DNA of 64,000 nucleotides from Shewanella profunda (GTDB lineage: Bacteria; Pseudomonadota; Gammaproteobacteria; Enterobacterales; Shewanellaceae). The notes beneath the pieces are model-generated. The model made no database searches and had not been told where the DNA came from. It saw nothing but the letters and a program-made list of their open reading frames with translations. Positions 9,158 to 17,880 of this stretch are shown piece after piece. A program made the position numbers and the translations under genes. The stretch covers positions 62,001-126,000 of the forward strand of contig NZ_JAKILG010000005.1 in NCBI RefSeq assembly GCF_023283765.1. The letters are read 5' to 3'. Numbering within the stretch: position 1 is the stretch's first letter; each line of letters begins with the position of its first letter.

Positions 9158-9217
9158 AAAGTGCTAAACCTGCCTTTTAACGGTAAAATGGCACAAATTT
9201 TTAGAATGGGTATTAAC

Positions 9218-9697
9218 ATGAATGAACAACAAGCTTGGTATAAACAATTCTGGCCTTGGTTTTTAATTATTCTTCCTTTATGTGCTGTCGTTGCAAGTTT
9301 TACCACGCTAAAAATTGCCCTTTCCAACTCAGACTCACTCGTTGCCGAAGATTATTATAAAGACGGCAAAGCTATTAACATGGATTTGAGTAAAGTGAAA
9401 TATGCCAAGCAAATAGGCATGAATTTCTCACTCGAACAAGCCAATAATGAGATTTTGTTGGCACAACAAGGTGGCCCGGCTTATCAAGCCGCCTTGAAAG
9501 TCGAATTCTATCATCCAACGATTGCCGACAGAGATATGAAACTCACTGCAACGGCCGACGCCAGTAATGTGTATCGCATTAGCATTCCCGCCACACTCAC
9601 AGGCCCTTGGGAAGTGCGCCTAGAAAGTTATGATGGTAAGTGGCGTATTCACCAACGTGTTGAATTAAAAAATGATATTCAGTTGTGGTTGAATTAG
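9218..9697 (+). CDS. fixH: FixH family cbb3 oxidase assembly protein
   Basis: A 159-residue inner-membrane protein with one N-terminal TM helix (FWPWFLIILPLCAVVASF) and the typical short motif VAEDYYKDGKAIN just after it, then a periplasmic beta domain ending GPWEVRLESYDGKWRIHQRVEL. FixH is needed for assembly of cbb3 oxidase, working with the copper ATPase FixI encoded next. The open frame begins at 9119 but runs through the ccoP terminator, so the ATG at 9218 (or 9206) is preferred. Confidence 0.88.
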   Translation: MNEQQAWYKQFWPWFLIILPLCAVVASFTTLKIALSNSDSLVAEDYYKDGKAINMDLSKVKYAKQIGMNFSLEQANNEILLAQQGGPAYQAALKVEFYHPTIADRDMKLTATADASNVYRISIPATLTGPWEVRLESYDGKWRIHQRVELKNDIQLWLN

Positions 9698-9719
9698 TTG
9701 TGGTTGAATAAGAATTGCT

Positions 9720-12119
9720 ATGACACATCTAAGTTGTTTTCACTGCCAAGAGCCCGTACTCACGGGCCAACAGTTTGTTACCCGCATAAATGATCGTGAT
9801 GAGCCAATGTGTTGTCCCGGCTGTCAGGCGGTTTCACAAGCGATTGTTGATGCTGGATTACTCAGCTACTACAAGTTCCGAACTGAACCTGGAAATAAAC
9901 AAACTGCCCTCGTTCCTGATCTATTAAACCAATTTAGTGCCTACGATTTACCCGAAGTACAGCAAGATTTTGTGCATTCTGAAGATGATATTGAATCTGT
10001 ATCGCTCTCAATTGATGGCATTACCTGCGCTGCCTGTGCTTGGTTAATTGAACACAAAGTCAAACAACTCTCTGGTGTAACACAAGTGTTAGTCAATTCG
10101 ACGACTCAAAGAGCAATGATCAGTTGGGATAAACGCTCCGCTAAACTCAGCGATATTTTGGGACAAATTAGCCATATTGGTTATCAAGCCGCGCCCTATC
10201 AAGTCGATGAGCAAGAACGCAGCAGCAAACAAAATAGCCGTAAATTCTTACTGCGCCTAGGGTTAGCCGGCTTTGCTACAATGCAGGTAATGATGTTTGC
10301 CCTCGCCCTGTATACAGGTTATTTCACTGATTTAGATGTGCAATATCGCGATTATTTCCGCTGGGTTAGTATGATTTTTGCTACACCAGTCGTGCTCTAT
10401 TCTGCTCAGCCTTTCTATTTTAGCGCCATTCGCACCCTACTTAGTGGCAAACTGAATATGGATGTGTCTGTCTCCATAGCAATAGGTGGAGCTTACATAG
10501 CGAGCTGTTTCGCAACCATCAATGGGACGGGAGAAGTATATTTTGAATCCGTATCTATGTTTACCTTCTTTTTGTTATTGGGACGCTATTTTGAGCAACA
10601 AGCCAGACAAAAGGCTTCGGTTAGCTCGAGTAATTTGCATAAGCTTGTACCGCTGACGGCCCATTTAGTGACTGAAAATGATCAAGAGCAGATCCCCGCG
10701 AAAAAATTGCGTTTAGGGGATGTTATTCTCGTTAAACCCGGTGAAATGGTTGCCGCAGATGGTGTGGTGATCGACGGCCATACAAGTATCAATGAAGCTA
10801 TGCTCACTGGCGAGCAAATGCCTATTGAAAAACAGCTTGATAATCAAGTTTATGCGGGAACCATTAACATAGATCAGCCCATAAAAGTAAAGGTCACTGC
10901 ACTTGGGCAAGATCAGTTGGTCGCTGAGATCATCCGCCTGCAGGAACTGGCTTCTAATACTAAACCTGCGGTTGCATTACTTGCTGATAAATTATCCCGC
11001 TATTTCTCGGGCACCATCCTCTCAATAGCCACTATTACCTACTTAGTTTGGCATCAGATCTCCCCAGATGATGCTTTCTGGATCACGCTATCTGTGCTAG
11101 TCGCCACTTGCCCTTGTGCTTTGGCGCTGGCAACACCGACGGCGGTCACCTGTGCAACCGCTATTTTTACCCGTCTTGGGATCATTACCCGAAAAGCCGG
11201 TGTATTTGAAAAACTCCCGTTGATAGAACATGTTGTCTTTGATAAAACCGGTACCCTCACCTGCGGTACTTTATCTATCGGTCGAGTTGAATGTCTTGCA
11301 GATAGTGATCAAAACAGCGTTCTTGCCATCGCCGCCGCACTCGAGGCTGGCTCTCGTCACCCGATCGCGGCAGCGTTTGCCGTATTTGCAGAGCAAAACC
11401 TTGTTGCCGAACAAGTGCACCACAAGGTGGGGTTTGGTATACAAGGTATGATTGATGGTATTGAATATCGTATCGGCAACGCTATGTTTACTGGCACTCA
11501 TATCGATAGCACTATTCCAATACAACAAATTTGGCTTGCACGATTGAACGATGGAAAGTATGAGTTAATTGCCAGTTTTGAAATTAAAGACAATATCCGC
11601 GTGGACAGTAAAGCGACCGTTCAACAGCTAATGCGACAGGGTTGTCGCGTTAGTATTGCCAGCGGTGATAATTCGGGCCATGTGCATCAGTTGGCAAAAG
11701 AATTAGGTATTGAAGACGTTCACAGCGGGTTAACCCCAGCAGATAAGCTTGCCTTAGTAACTGAACTACAAAAAACATCGACTGTGGCTATGTTTGGGGA
11801 TGGAATTAACGATGCCCCAGTGCTAGCTGGGGCAGATTTATCCGTTGCGATGGGCAGTGGCAGTGCAATCGCTAAAAACAGTGCAGATTTAATTTTGCTT
11901 GGGGATCATCTTTCTCGCTTCACCCAAGCTGTATCTGTCGCTAAACTGACGACTCAAATCATTAAACAGAATCTCGCTTGGGCTCTGGGTTATAATGCCC
12001 TAATCCTACCGTTAGCGGTTACAGGTCATGTAGCACCTTATATTGCAGCTATTGGCATGTCTGCGAGTTCTTTGATTGTAGTCGGTAACAGCCTGAGACT
12101 ATTGCGCATAAAAGTGTGA
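9720..12119 (+). CDS. ccoI: Copper-translocating P1B-type ATPase for cbb3 oxidase assembly
   Basis: A 799-residue P-type ATPase (FixI/CcoI/CopA2 type). The N-terminus has a Cys cluster (CFHCQEPV then CCPGCQAV) typical of FixI, an HMA domain with TCAAC near 101, eight TM segments, the transport motif CPC near 463-465 (ATCPCALALATP), phosphorylation site DKTGTLT near 507 and GDGINDAP. It exports copper to the periplasm for CcoN metallation rather than for detoxification, as its operon position shows. Confidence 0.95.
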   Translation: MTHLSCFHCQEPVLTGQQFVTRINDRDEPMCCPGCQAVSQAIVDAGLLSYYKFRTEPGNKQTALVPDLLNQFSAYDLPEVQQDFVHSEDDIESVSLSIDGITCAACAWLIEHKVKQLSGVTQVLVNSTTQRAMISWDKRSAKLSDILGQISHIGYQAAPYQVDEQERSSKQNSRKFLLRLGLAGFATMQVMMFALALYTGYFTDLDVQYRDYFRWVSMIFATPVVLYSAQPFYFSAIRTLLSGKLNMDVSVSIAIGGAYIASCFATINGTGEVYFESVSMFTFFLLLGRYFEQQARQKASVSSSNLHKLVPLTAHLVTENDQEQIPAKKLRLGDVILVKPGEMVAADGVVIDGHTSINEAMLTGEQMPIEKQLDNQVYAGTINIDQPIKVKVTALGQDQLVAEIIRLQELASNTKPAVALLADKLSRYFSGTILSIATITYLVWHQISPDDAFWITLSVLVATCPCALALATPTAVTCATAIFTRLGIITRKAGVFEKLPLIEHVVFDKTGTLTCGTLSIGRVECLADSDQNSVLAIAAALEAGSRHPIAAAFAVFAEQNLVAEQVHHKVGFGIQGMIDGIEYRIGNAMFTGTHIDSTIPIQQIWLARLNDGKYELIASFEIKDNIRVDSKATVQQLMRQGCRVSIASGDNSGHVHQLAKELGIEDVHSGLTPADKLALVTELQKTSTVAMFGDGINDAPVLAGADLSVAMGSGSAIAKNSADLILLGDHLSRFTQAVSVAKLTTQIIKQNLAWALGYNALILPLAVTGHVAPYIAAIGMSASSLIVVGNSLRLLRIKV

Positions 12120-12158
12120 TCATAATAGAAAGTTTAACCAGAATAGTAAGAGGTCATT

Positions 12159-12371
12159 ATGGAAATTATTTATGTGCTTATCCCCATTGCCATGATCTTT
12201 GTCGCCATCGCCGTAATGGTATTTTTTTGGGCGGTAAAATCAGAACAGTTTGACGATTTAGACCGCCAAAGTGTCTCAATTCTATTTGACGAAGATACTC
12301 GTAAGCCAAGTCAAAGCGGCATGATATCAACGCAGAAGGTTGAGTCAGAAGATAAAGGCCTCCCCTTGTGA
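12159..12371 (+). CDS. ccoS: cbb3 oxidase maturation protein
   Basis: A 70-residue single-TM protein (MEIIYVLIPIAMIFVAIAVM) followed by the family motif FFWAVKSEQFDDLD. CcoS is required for cofactor insertion into the cbb3 oxidase. The stop overlaps the GTG start of the next gene by 4 nt, indicating translational coupling. Confidence 0.92.
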   Translation: MEIIYVLIPIAMIFVAIAVMVFFWAVKSEQFDDLDRQSVSILFDEDTRKPSQSGMISTQKVESEDKGLPL

Positions 12372-13060
12372 TTGAGTACAATGTGACAGGAGCGTTTCTT
12401 GTCGGACTGATGGGAGCTGCCCATTGTTTTGGTATGTGTGGTGGGCTTGTTGGCGCTTTTTCTTCCCAATTACCCATCAATAAGGCGGGTAATCAACTCG
12501 CCCATCAACTTACCTATCTATTGAGTTATAACCTAGGACGCATTTTTAGTTATACCCTTGCGGGGGCATTCGTTGGTGCGTCATCCGCAGCACTCGGGCA
12601 TCTGTTTGAGTTAGATATCTACTTACTAGTGTTACGTATCCTTGCCGGCTTGATGATGATAGCAACAGGCTTATATATCGCTAAAATTTGGGTGGGGATA
12701 GTACAAATTGAGCGGTTCGGGCAGTGGTTTTGGCAATTTTTAAAACCGATTGCCCAGCGTCTAATCCCTATCCGAACACCAACTCAAGCTGCTATCGCTG
12801 GGTTGATTTGGGGATGGCTTCCTTGTGGACTAGTCTACAGTACGCTAACTTGGTCAGTCGCTTCAGGATCGCCTAGCCAAGGCGCCTTGATTATGTTTGC
12901 CTTTGGTTTAGGTACGTTACCTGCTTTGCTCAGCGCTGGGATAGCCGCAAAACGCCTTGCTAATTGGGTACAGCAAAAAACTGTTAGACTATTGAGTGGT
13001 TTACTTTTAATTGCCTTTGGTGGCCAAACTTTATATATCGCACTGTCGCAGCTAAACTAG
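12368..13060 (+). CDS. TauE/SafE family membrane protein linked to cbb3 assembly
   Basis: A 230-residue protein with six predicted TM helices and the motif GLMGAAHCFGMCGGLVGAF near the N-terminus, typical of the UreH-like sulfite exporter/heavy-metal transporter family found after ccoS in many proteobacteria. The second half repeats the pattern (AAIAGLIWGWLPCGLVYS). The Cys and Met residues suggest copper handling, but the substrate is not proven. The start is GTG at 12368, overlapping the ccoS stop (GTGA). Confidence 0.85.
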   Translation: MIEYNVTGAFLVGLMGAAHCFGMCGGLVGAFSSQLPINKAGNQLAHQLTYLLSYNLGRIFSYTLAGAFVGASSAALGHLFELDIYLLVLRILAGLMMIATGLYIAKIWVGIVQIERFGQWFWQFLKPIAQRLIPIRTPTQAAIAGLIWGWLPCGLVYSTLTWSVASGSPSQGALIMFAFGLGTLPALLSAGIAAKRLANWVQQKTVRLLSGLLLIAFGGQTLYIALSQLN

Positions 13061-13115
13061 CCCAAGTGAGTGAATTGGTTTAACATGGCTCTAGTGGATA
13101 AACTTGAGAACTGAC

Positions 13116-13868
13116 ATGACAATAGAACAAAATAAAAATCGTCGTCCTGCTGCCAGCGGGTGCGCAATCCATTGTCACGATTGCAGTATGGGAACCCTTT
13201 GTATTCCTTTTACCCTCAACGCAGATGAACTTGATCAACTTGATGATATTATTGAGCGTAAAAAACCCATTCAAAAAGGCGAGCAAATATTTAAATCGGG
13301 AGATCCCTTAAAATCTCTCTTTGCCATCCGCTCTGGTACCATAAAAAGCTACACCATTACCGAACAAGGGGATGAGCAAATCACAGGTTTTCACTTAGCC
13401 GGTGATGTGATTGGTTTTGACGGGATCCACGCTCAATTACACCAAAGTTTTGCACAAGCCTTAGAAACATCAATGGTTTGTGAAATCCCATTTAATATCC
13501 TTGATGAACTTTCCGGCACTATGCCTAAATTACGTCAACAAATTATGCGGTTAATGAGTAATGAGATCATGAGCGATCAAGAAATGATCCTCCTACTCAG
13601 CAAAAAGAATGCCGAAGAGCGCCTCGCCGCTTTTATCAGTAATTTAGCTAATCGCTTTGGTAATCGCGGATTTTCACCGAAAGAATTCCGTCTCACTATG
13701 ACACGAGGTGATATTGGTAACTACCTTGGTTTAACCGTCGAAACGATTAGCCGTTTATTAGGCCGTTTTCAAAAATCGGGATTAATTGAAGTTAAAGGAA
13801 AATACATCACTATTGTTGATCATCAAGAACTAAATCTATTAGCCGGAAACTCCCGCATCGCGAGATAG
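13116..13868 (+). CDS. etrA: Electron transport regulator EtrA (FNR homologue)
   Basis: A 250-residue CRP/FNR-family regulator, nearly the same as S. oneidensis EtrA from memory. Four iron-sulfur cysteines are present: C20, C23 and C29 in [11 protein letters not shown], and C122 in SMVCEIPF, the same numbers as E. coli FNR. The cyclic-nucleotide-like beta barrel follows, and the C-terminal helix-turn-helix contains [13 protein letters not shown], with the E..SR residues that read the TTGAT half site. The start at 13116 (MTIEQN) is preferred over the TTG at 13104. It senses oxygen through a [4Fe-4S] cluster and controls anaerobic respiration genes. Confidence 0.97.
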   Translation: MTIEQNKNRRPAASGCAIHCHDCSMGTLCIPFTLNADELDQLDDIIERKKPIQKGEQIFKSGDPLKSLFAIRSGTIKSYTITEQGDEQITGFHLAGDVIGFDGIHAQLHQSFAQALETSMVCEIPFNILDELSGTMPKLRQQIMRLMSNEIMSDQEMILLLSKKNAEERLAAFISNLANRFGNRGFSPKEFRLTMTRGDIGNYLGLTVETISRLLGRFQKSGLIEVKGKYITIVDHQELNLLAGNSRIAR

Positions 13869-13990
13869 TTAATTAATCGCAAGAATAGAAGTTGATAGCC
13901 TGTGAATGGCAAGATTGTCATATACTGCTACTCGATAGTATCAATCTAAGTGTGGTATTTATTGCTTAGACGCTGTTTTTTAAATGAGTT

Positions 13991-14004
13991 TTGATCTAGA
14001 ACAA
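13991..14004 (+). promoter_or_regulatory. FNR/EtrA-type box upstream of uspE
   Basis: TTGATCTAGAACAA matches TTGAT-N4-ATCAA with one mismatch and has the same TTGATCTAGA core as the ccoN box. Its centre is 65 nt before the uspE ATG, a spacing compatible with class II activation. uspE (ydaA) is next to fnr in E. coli too. Confidence 0.65.
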
Positions 14005-14062
14005 TACAGCTAACTGCCAAAGGCTCATGATTAATTTGAGCCTATGACTAAAGGAACATGTT

Positions 14063-14995
14063 ATGAAGGATTATCAAAAAATACTGGTTGTAGTAGACCC
14101 GACTACCGAAAATCAAGTTGCTCTCGCCCGCGCGGTGACCTTAGCCAGTAAAAGTAACGCCCATGTGACTGTGTTTCTATCTATTTTTGATTTCTCCTAC
14201 GAAATGACATCGATTTTATCGAGTCAAGAACGTGAGGCTATGCGTCAAGGGGTTATCGATCAACGCTTGGCGTGGATCCAAGATCTACTTGCCGCATACA
14301 GTCATTTACAGCTCAGTATTGATACCCAAGTTATCTGGCACAATCGTCCCTTCGAAAGCATTATTAACCATGCCATAGCTGGCCAGTACGATTTGATTGT
14401 TAAGGGGACCCATGCCCATGACAAACTCAAAGCCGTTATTTTTACACCAACAGATTGGCATTTAATGCGTAAAGCACCGGTTCCTGTGCTCATGGTTAAA
14501 GAACATGACTGGCCCGCTGCAGGCAAAATTCTTTGTGCTGTGAATGTGGCAACTGAAGATACCGATCATCAAATGCTCAATGGCAAAATTATTGAACATG
14601 CAAAGGATCTTGCGCTTAAGTTTGCTGCAGAGGTGCATTTAGTTAATGGTTATCCAGGCACGCCCGTCAATTTAGCCATTGAGTTACCAGACTTTGATGC
14701 ACAGACCTATAACAATACCATCCGCATTCAACACGAAGATCGCGTCAATTATCTCGCTAGTGCCTATGGTATCGACACCAACCACTGCCATGTAAAGGAA
14801 GGGCTACCGGAGGATGTCATCCCTGATCTTGCGGCTCAGTTAGATGCCGAGTTAGTTATCTTAGGGACAGTAGGTCGCACTGGTTTTTCGGCGGCACTAA
14901 TTGGTAATACCGCCGAACATGTTATCGATAGCATCAATTGCGATTTACTCGCTATTAAACCAGACGGTTATAAATCACCATTAGAAGAGGCCTAA
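14063..14995 (+). CDS. uspE: Universal stress protein UspE
   Basis: A 310-residue cytoplasmic protein made of two tandem Usp domains (about 1-150 and 155-305). The first begins KILVVVDPTTENQVALARAV; the second ends with the nucleotide-binding signature LVILGTVGRTGFSAALIGNTAEHVI. Tandem-domain length and the neighbouring FNR-family gene match UspE of E. coli, a stress and growth-arrest protein. An EtrA-type box lies just upstream. Confidence 0.93.
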   Translation: MKDYQKILVVVDPTTENQVALARAVTLASKSNAHVTVFLSIFDFSYEMTSILSSQEREAMRQGVIDQRLAWIQDLLAAYSHLQLSIDTQVIWHNRPFESIINHAIAGQYDLIVKGTHAHDKLKAVIFTPTDWHLMRKAPVPVLMVKEHDWPAAGKILCAVNVATEDTDHQMLNGKIIEHAKDLALKFAAEVHLVNGYPGTPVNLAIELPDFDAQTYNNTIRIQHEDRVNYLASAYGIDTNHCHVKEGLPEDVIPDLAAQLDAELVILGTVGRTGFSAALIGNTAEHVIDSINCDLLAIKPDGYKSPLEEA

Positions 14996-15038
14996 GCAAC
15001 ACGGCTCTTTACCCCGCATTAGATAGCTGGAATAATAC

Positions 15039-15071
15039 GCGCCCTGAAACTCAGTTACTGGGCGCTTTTTT
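15039..15071 (+). terminator. Terminator after uspE
   Basis: GCGCCC (15039-15044) and GGGCGC (15060-15065) followed by six T. It abuts the first possible ATG of ttcA, favouring the ttcA start at 15084. Confidence 0.75.
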
Positions 15072-15083
15072 ATGTTGGAAGCT

Positions 15084-16016
15084 ATGTCTGAAGAATTATC
15101 GAAAAAACACACCACCCGTCTTAATAAATTACAAAAGCGTCTGCGTCGTGAAGTAGGCAGCGCCATCGCTGATTACAATATGATTGAGGATGGCGACCGT
15201 GTGATGTGCTGCCTCAGTGGCGGCAAAGATAGCTATGCTATGCTCGATATTCTGATGAATCTACAGCAACGCGCGCCTATTCAGTTTGAAATTATTGCGG
15301 TCAATTTAGACCAAAAGCAACCTGGCTTCCCAGAGGATATCCTGCCTGCTTACCTCGATAAACTCAATGTGCCTTATCATATCCTCGAAAAAGACACTTA
15401 CTCTATCGTGAAGGATAAGATCCCTGAAGGTAAAACCACCTGCTCACTGTGCTCTCGCCTACGCCGTGGTACGCTTTACGGCTTTGCACAACGTATTGGT
15501 GCGACAAAAATCGCTCTTGGTCACCACAGAGATGACATTATTGAAACCCTGTTCCTAAATATGTTCTTTGGCGGCAAAATGAAAGCTATGCCACCCAAAT
15601 TACTTTCTGATGATGGCGCCAATATTGTGATCCGCCCCCTAGCCTATTGTCGCGAGAAAGACATAGAGGAATATGCACAGCTCAAACAGTTTCCAATCAT
15701 CCCCTGCAATCTGTGTGGTTCGCAGGAAAACTTAAAGCGTGCCGCAGTTAAAGACATGCTTAACCAATGGGATCGACAATATCCAGGCCGTATTGAAACC
15801 ATTTTTACCGCTATGCAAAACACCGCGCCATCACAGGGAGTTGACCGAGAGCTGTTTGATTTTATTTCCTTAGAGCGCAATCCAAACGCTCCAATGAAGG
15901 GCGATGTTGCCGAGGCTGATTTACCCGCCTTCGATTTTCTGGATATCGCCAACAGTGGTCATATCGATTTAGATGCAACGCAACGTATTGATATCGTTAG
16001 TTTTTACGAAGCTTAA
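15084..16016 (+). CDS. ttcA: tRNA 2-thiocytidine(32) synthetase
   Basis: A 310-residue PP-loop ATPase that thiolates cytidine 32 in certain tRNAs. The PP-loop SGGKDS is near residue 49, and two CxxC pairs (CSLCSR and CNLCGS) bind the iron-sulfur cluster. The sequence is nearly that of other Shewanella TtcA proteins. The start at 15084 (MSEELSKK) matches the usual N-terminus; the ATG at 15072 sits directly on the T-run of the preceding terminator. A single-gene unit. Confidence 0.95.
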   Translation: MSEELSKKHTTRLNKLQKRLRREVGSAIADYNMIEDGDRVMCCLSGGKDSYAMLDILMNLQQRAPIQFEIIAVNLDQKQPGFPEDILPAYLDKLNVPYHILEKDTYSIVKDKIPEGKTTCSLCSRLRRGTLYGFAQRIGATKIALGHHRDDIIETLFLNMFFGGKMKAMPPKLLSDDGANIVIRPLAYCREKDIEEYAQLKQFPIIPCNLCGSQENLKRAAVKDMLNQWDRQYPGRIETIFTAMQNTAPSQGVDRELFDFISLERNPNAPMKGDVAEADLPAFDFLDIANSGHIDLDATQRIDIVSFYEA

Positions 16017-16052
16017 CACCATATAACACTAAAATGGCTAGCGCTTTACATC

Positions 16053-16079
16053 AAAAAGCCCACATGACGTGGGCTTTTT
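16053..16079. terminator. Bidirectional terminator between ttcA and the DUF2987 gene
   Basis: AAAAAGCCCAC (16053-16063) and GTGGGCTTTTT (16069-16079), 11-bp stem with A and T tracts, between convergent genes. Confidence 0.9.
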
Positions 16080-16104
16080 GGCAGTGGTTTTCGTAAAAAT
16101 AACG

Positions 16105-16734
16105 TTATTTTACCCAAGGACTGACAACGTTTGGCTGCTGGCTAAACCTTAATAGACTGAGCTTTTCTAACTCGGATGTTGTCAGTTTAAAACTACCTTT
16201 TATCGTTTGCTCTCGGCCATCAAGCACTGCATAAACTTCCTGTTCTGATGCAAATTCAAAGTTTAGTCCTGCTATTGGTTCCTTAAAATAACGCATAGGA
16301 AAACCTTGCATTGCCCCAAGCAAACGGTCCATTTCAGTGGTAATTTGCTGTAAACGCGCATTATCATATTCAGTTAATGCCTGTTTAGCCCTAACCTGCA
16401 TGGTAATACCACACTCTTGAGCTGAGCCAGCAAAGACCAAGTTAACCAAAGCACGTTGATCTTTTAAATCATCATCTAAGGGAATAAATAGCCGCTGCTG
16501 TTTAGTGTAAGTTAAAGGTGTTGAGCTTTTTTCACTGGAAATCGTACCACTTTGAATGAGGCAATTTTGCTGCATAGGTACACTAAATGCTATTTCAACC
16601 AACTGAAAGTTACCTTTAGCCACTTGCTTTAATCTGTCATAAAACCCTTTATATTCAAGGGATATTGTTTCAGCACTTGCAGTGCCCGCCCAAAAGCATA
16701 GCCCAATAAACAAGCATTTTTTAAACATCAGCAT
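16105..16734 (-). CDS. DUF2987 family exported protein
   Basis: A 209-residue protein with a signal peptide (MFKKCLFIGLCFWAGTASA, cleavage after ASA) and a periplasmic beta-rich domain beginning ETISLEYKGFYDRLKQVAKGNF, characteristic of the DUF2987 family of Shewanella and Vibrio. Function unknown. The start is ATG 16734 or, more likely for the signal peptide, ATG 16728; either overlaps the end of the upstream Bax-like gene, so the two are probably cotranscribed. Confidence 0.82.
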   Translation of the reverse strand: MLMFKKCLFIGLCFWAGTASAETISLEYKGFYDRLKQVAKGNFQLVEIAFSVPMQQNCLIQSGTISSEKSSTPLTYTKQQRLFIPLDDDLKDQRALVNLVFAGSAQECGITMQVRAKQALTEYDNARLQQITTEMDRLLGAMQGFPMRYFKEPIAGLNFEFASEQEVYAVLDGREQTIKGSFKLTTSELEKLSLLRFSQQPNVVSPWVK

Positions 16735-17533
16735 TTACCAAAAATTTTTCATTATGACGTAACATATCGAGTAACTCATCGATATAAGCTTCTTGCCTTT
16801 CAGAATAATTCACTAATCCGTAGATGAGTTGATCTGCTGTAGGCTCTAGTTCCTGTGAACGTAAATCTGCGCGGATTGAGCGAAATAAAGCATAAGCAGG
16901 ATTTGAATTTAAATTACGCATATAGGATGATACAGAGGCATCAACGGATGGAAATACTTTTACCTCATGTATTTTTCCTGAACCACGTGAAGATGGAACT
17001 ATGCCGCAGCCTGTTGAAAAACACCATTCCCCAAAAAAGTTAAATCCTTCCCGGGCAAAACGTGAACTTCCCCACCCTGATTCATTGGCGGCTTGGATAA
17101 GCACCATGGATTCTGGAACAATATCTACACGTTTTAATAAACTATTTAATGACTTAACATCAATATTGCGTGCTGCATATTGATACTTATCAAACAGCGT
17201 ATTTAATTGGGCTAGCTGTTGTGGTGGAAGAGTCTTGCCATTCTCAAGTTCAGTTAATGCATCACTGATAAAATCTCGCTCCTCTTCGATTATGGCATTT
17301 TGCTGTTGAATAATGGGGCGTAAGAAGTCGAAAAAAGCTCTCTTCTTTTCCGTTATATCATTTATCCCAGAAAAGTCAGGCACTTGAGTAACAGGAATAA
17401 CAGCGCTTTCCAATTGACGGGTAATCGACTCTGGTTTATTCACCGCAGGAATGAGCATAACCCTTAACGAAAATATCGCTAATATCACTATGGCCAACGC
17501 CAATGTAAATGAACCAACTCTACCTGTTTTCAA
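16721..17533 (-). CDS. Bax-like N-acetylglucosaminidase
   Basis: A 270-residue inner-membrane-anchored or secreted murein hydrolase. One N-terminal TM (about 8-28) precedes a helical region and the glucosaminidase domain (about 130-260) with the catalytic Glu in QAANESGWGSSRFAREGFNFFGEWCF. This is the Bax/FlgJ-C-terminal type fold that cleaves GlcNAc-MurNAc bonds. The second Cys pair (CFSTGC) is typical of Bax. It overlaps the DUF2987 gene, suggesting a joint periplasmic role. Confidence 0.88.
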   Translation of the reverse strand: MKTGRVGSFTLALAIVILAIFSLRVMLIPAVNKPESITRQLESAVIPVTQVPDFSGINDITEKKRAFFDFLRPIIQQQNAIIEEERDFISDALTELENGKTLPPQQLAQLNTLFDKYQYAARNIDVKSLNSLLKRVDIVPESMVLIQAANESGWGSSRFAREGFNFFGEWCFSTGCGIVPSSRGSGKIHEVKVFPSVDASVSSYMRNLNSNPAYALFRSIRADLRSQELEPTADQLIYGLVNYSERQEAYIDELLDMLRHNEKFLVNADV

Positions 17534-17712
17534 TAAGTCACCTTCGAGATCGCTACCTGTAATGGTAAAATAAACGCCAGATTATATGTCATATATGGAA
17601 TTAAATAAAATTTGCTCTCTTAGCTACCTTATATGGCAACATAATGTTGACATCAGATGTAACCATTTAGCATTTTTCTATATTTTTAGTGCATGCTTTT
17701 GACTGAGCTTTT

Positions 17713-17777
17713 ATACTAAGGTTCCCCATTGGCCTCAAGGTCGTACTTGAGTAATAGCCTCTCCCTCACCTTAGTAT
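17713..17777 (+). ncRNA. Candidate structured leader RNA upstream of the YvcK-like gene
   Basis: A perfect 10-bp closing stem pairs ATACTAAGGT (17713-17722) with ACCTTAGTAT (17768-17777). Inside it GGC (17731-17733) pairs with GCC (17757-17759) and CTCAAG (17734-17739) with CTTGAG (17746-17751), leaving a 6-nt loop and a 5-nt bulge (TAATA). CCCATT in the internal loop (17725-17730) can also pair with AATGGG (17791-17796), which overlaps the ribosome binding site of the small ORF that follows, giving a possible pseudoknot switch. The pairing is seen in the sequence; a regulatory role and any ligand are inference. Confidence 0.55.
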
Positions 17778-17805
17778 TAACTTACTGTGAAATGGGAGTA
17801 ACCCA

Positions 17806-17880
17806 ATGACAGAACAGGATTTATTCGGGTATTCAGGAAGGAACAACCCATATGCAACATCAGATCTTAAATCAATTTAA
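17806..17880 (+). CDS. Short upstream ORF (24 codons) overlapping the YvcK-like start
   Basis: ATG at 17806 preceded by GGGAG 8 nt earlier; it encodes 24 residues beginning MTEQDLFGYSGRNN and stops at 17880, 28 nt inside the next gene in another frame. The good ribosome site and overlap suggest a leader peptide translationally coupled to the YvcK-like gene. It is too short to judge by composition. Confidence 0.45.
   Translation: MTEQDLFGYSGRNNPYATSDLKSI

Noticed and set aside
9119..9217. N-terminal extension of fixH
   Set aside because: It is read through the ccoP terminator and adds residues without family likeness.
17713..17851. Known Moco riboswitch
   Set aside because: In E. coli ybhK lies next to the Moco riboswitch of moaA, but I could not match the conserved Moco blocks here and the gene downstream is the ybhK homologue itself.
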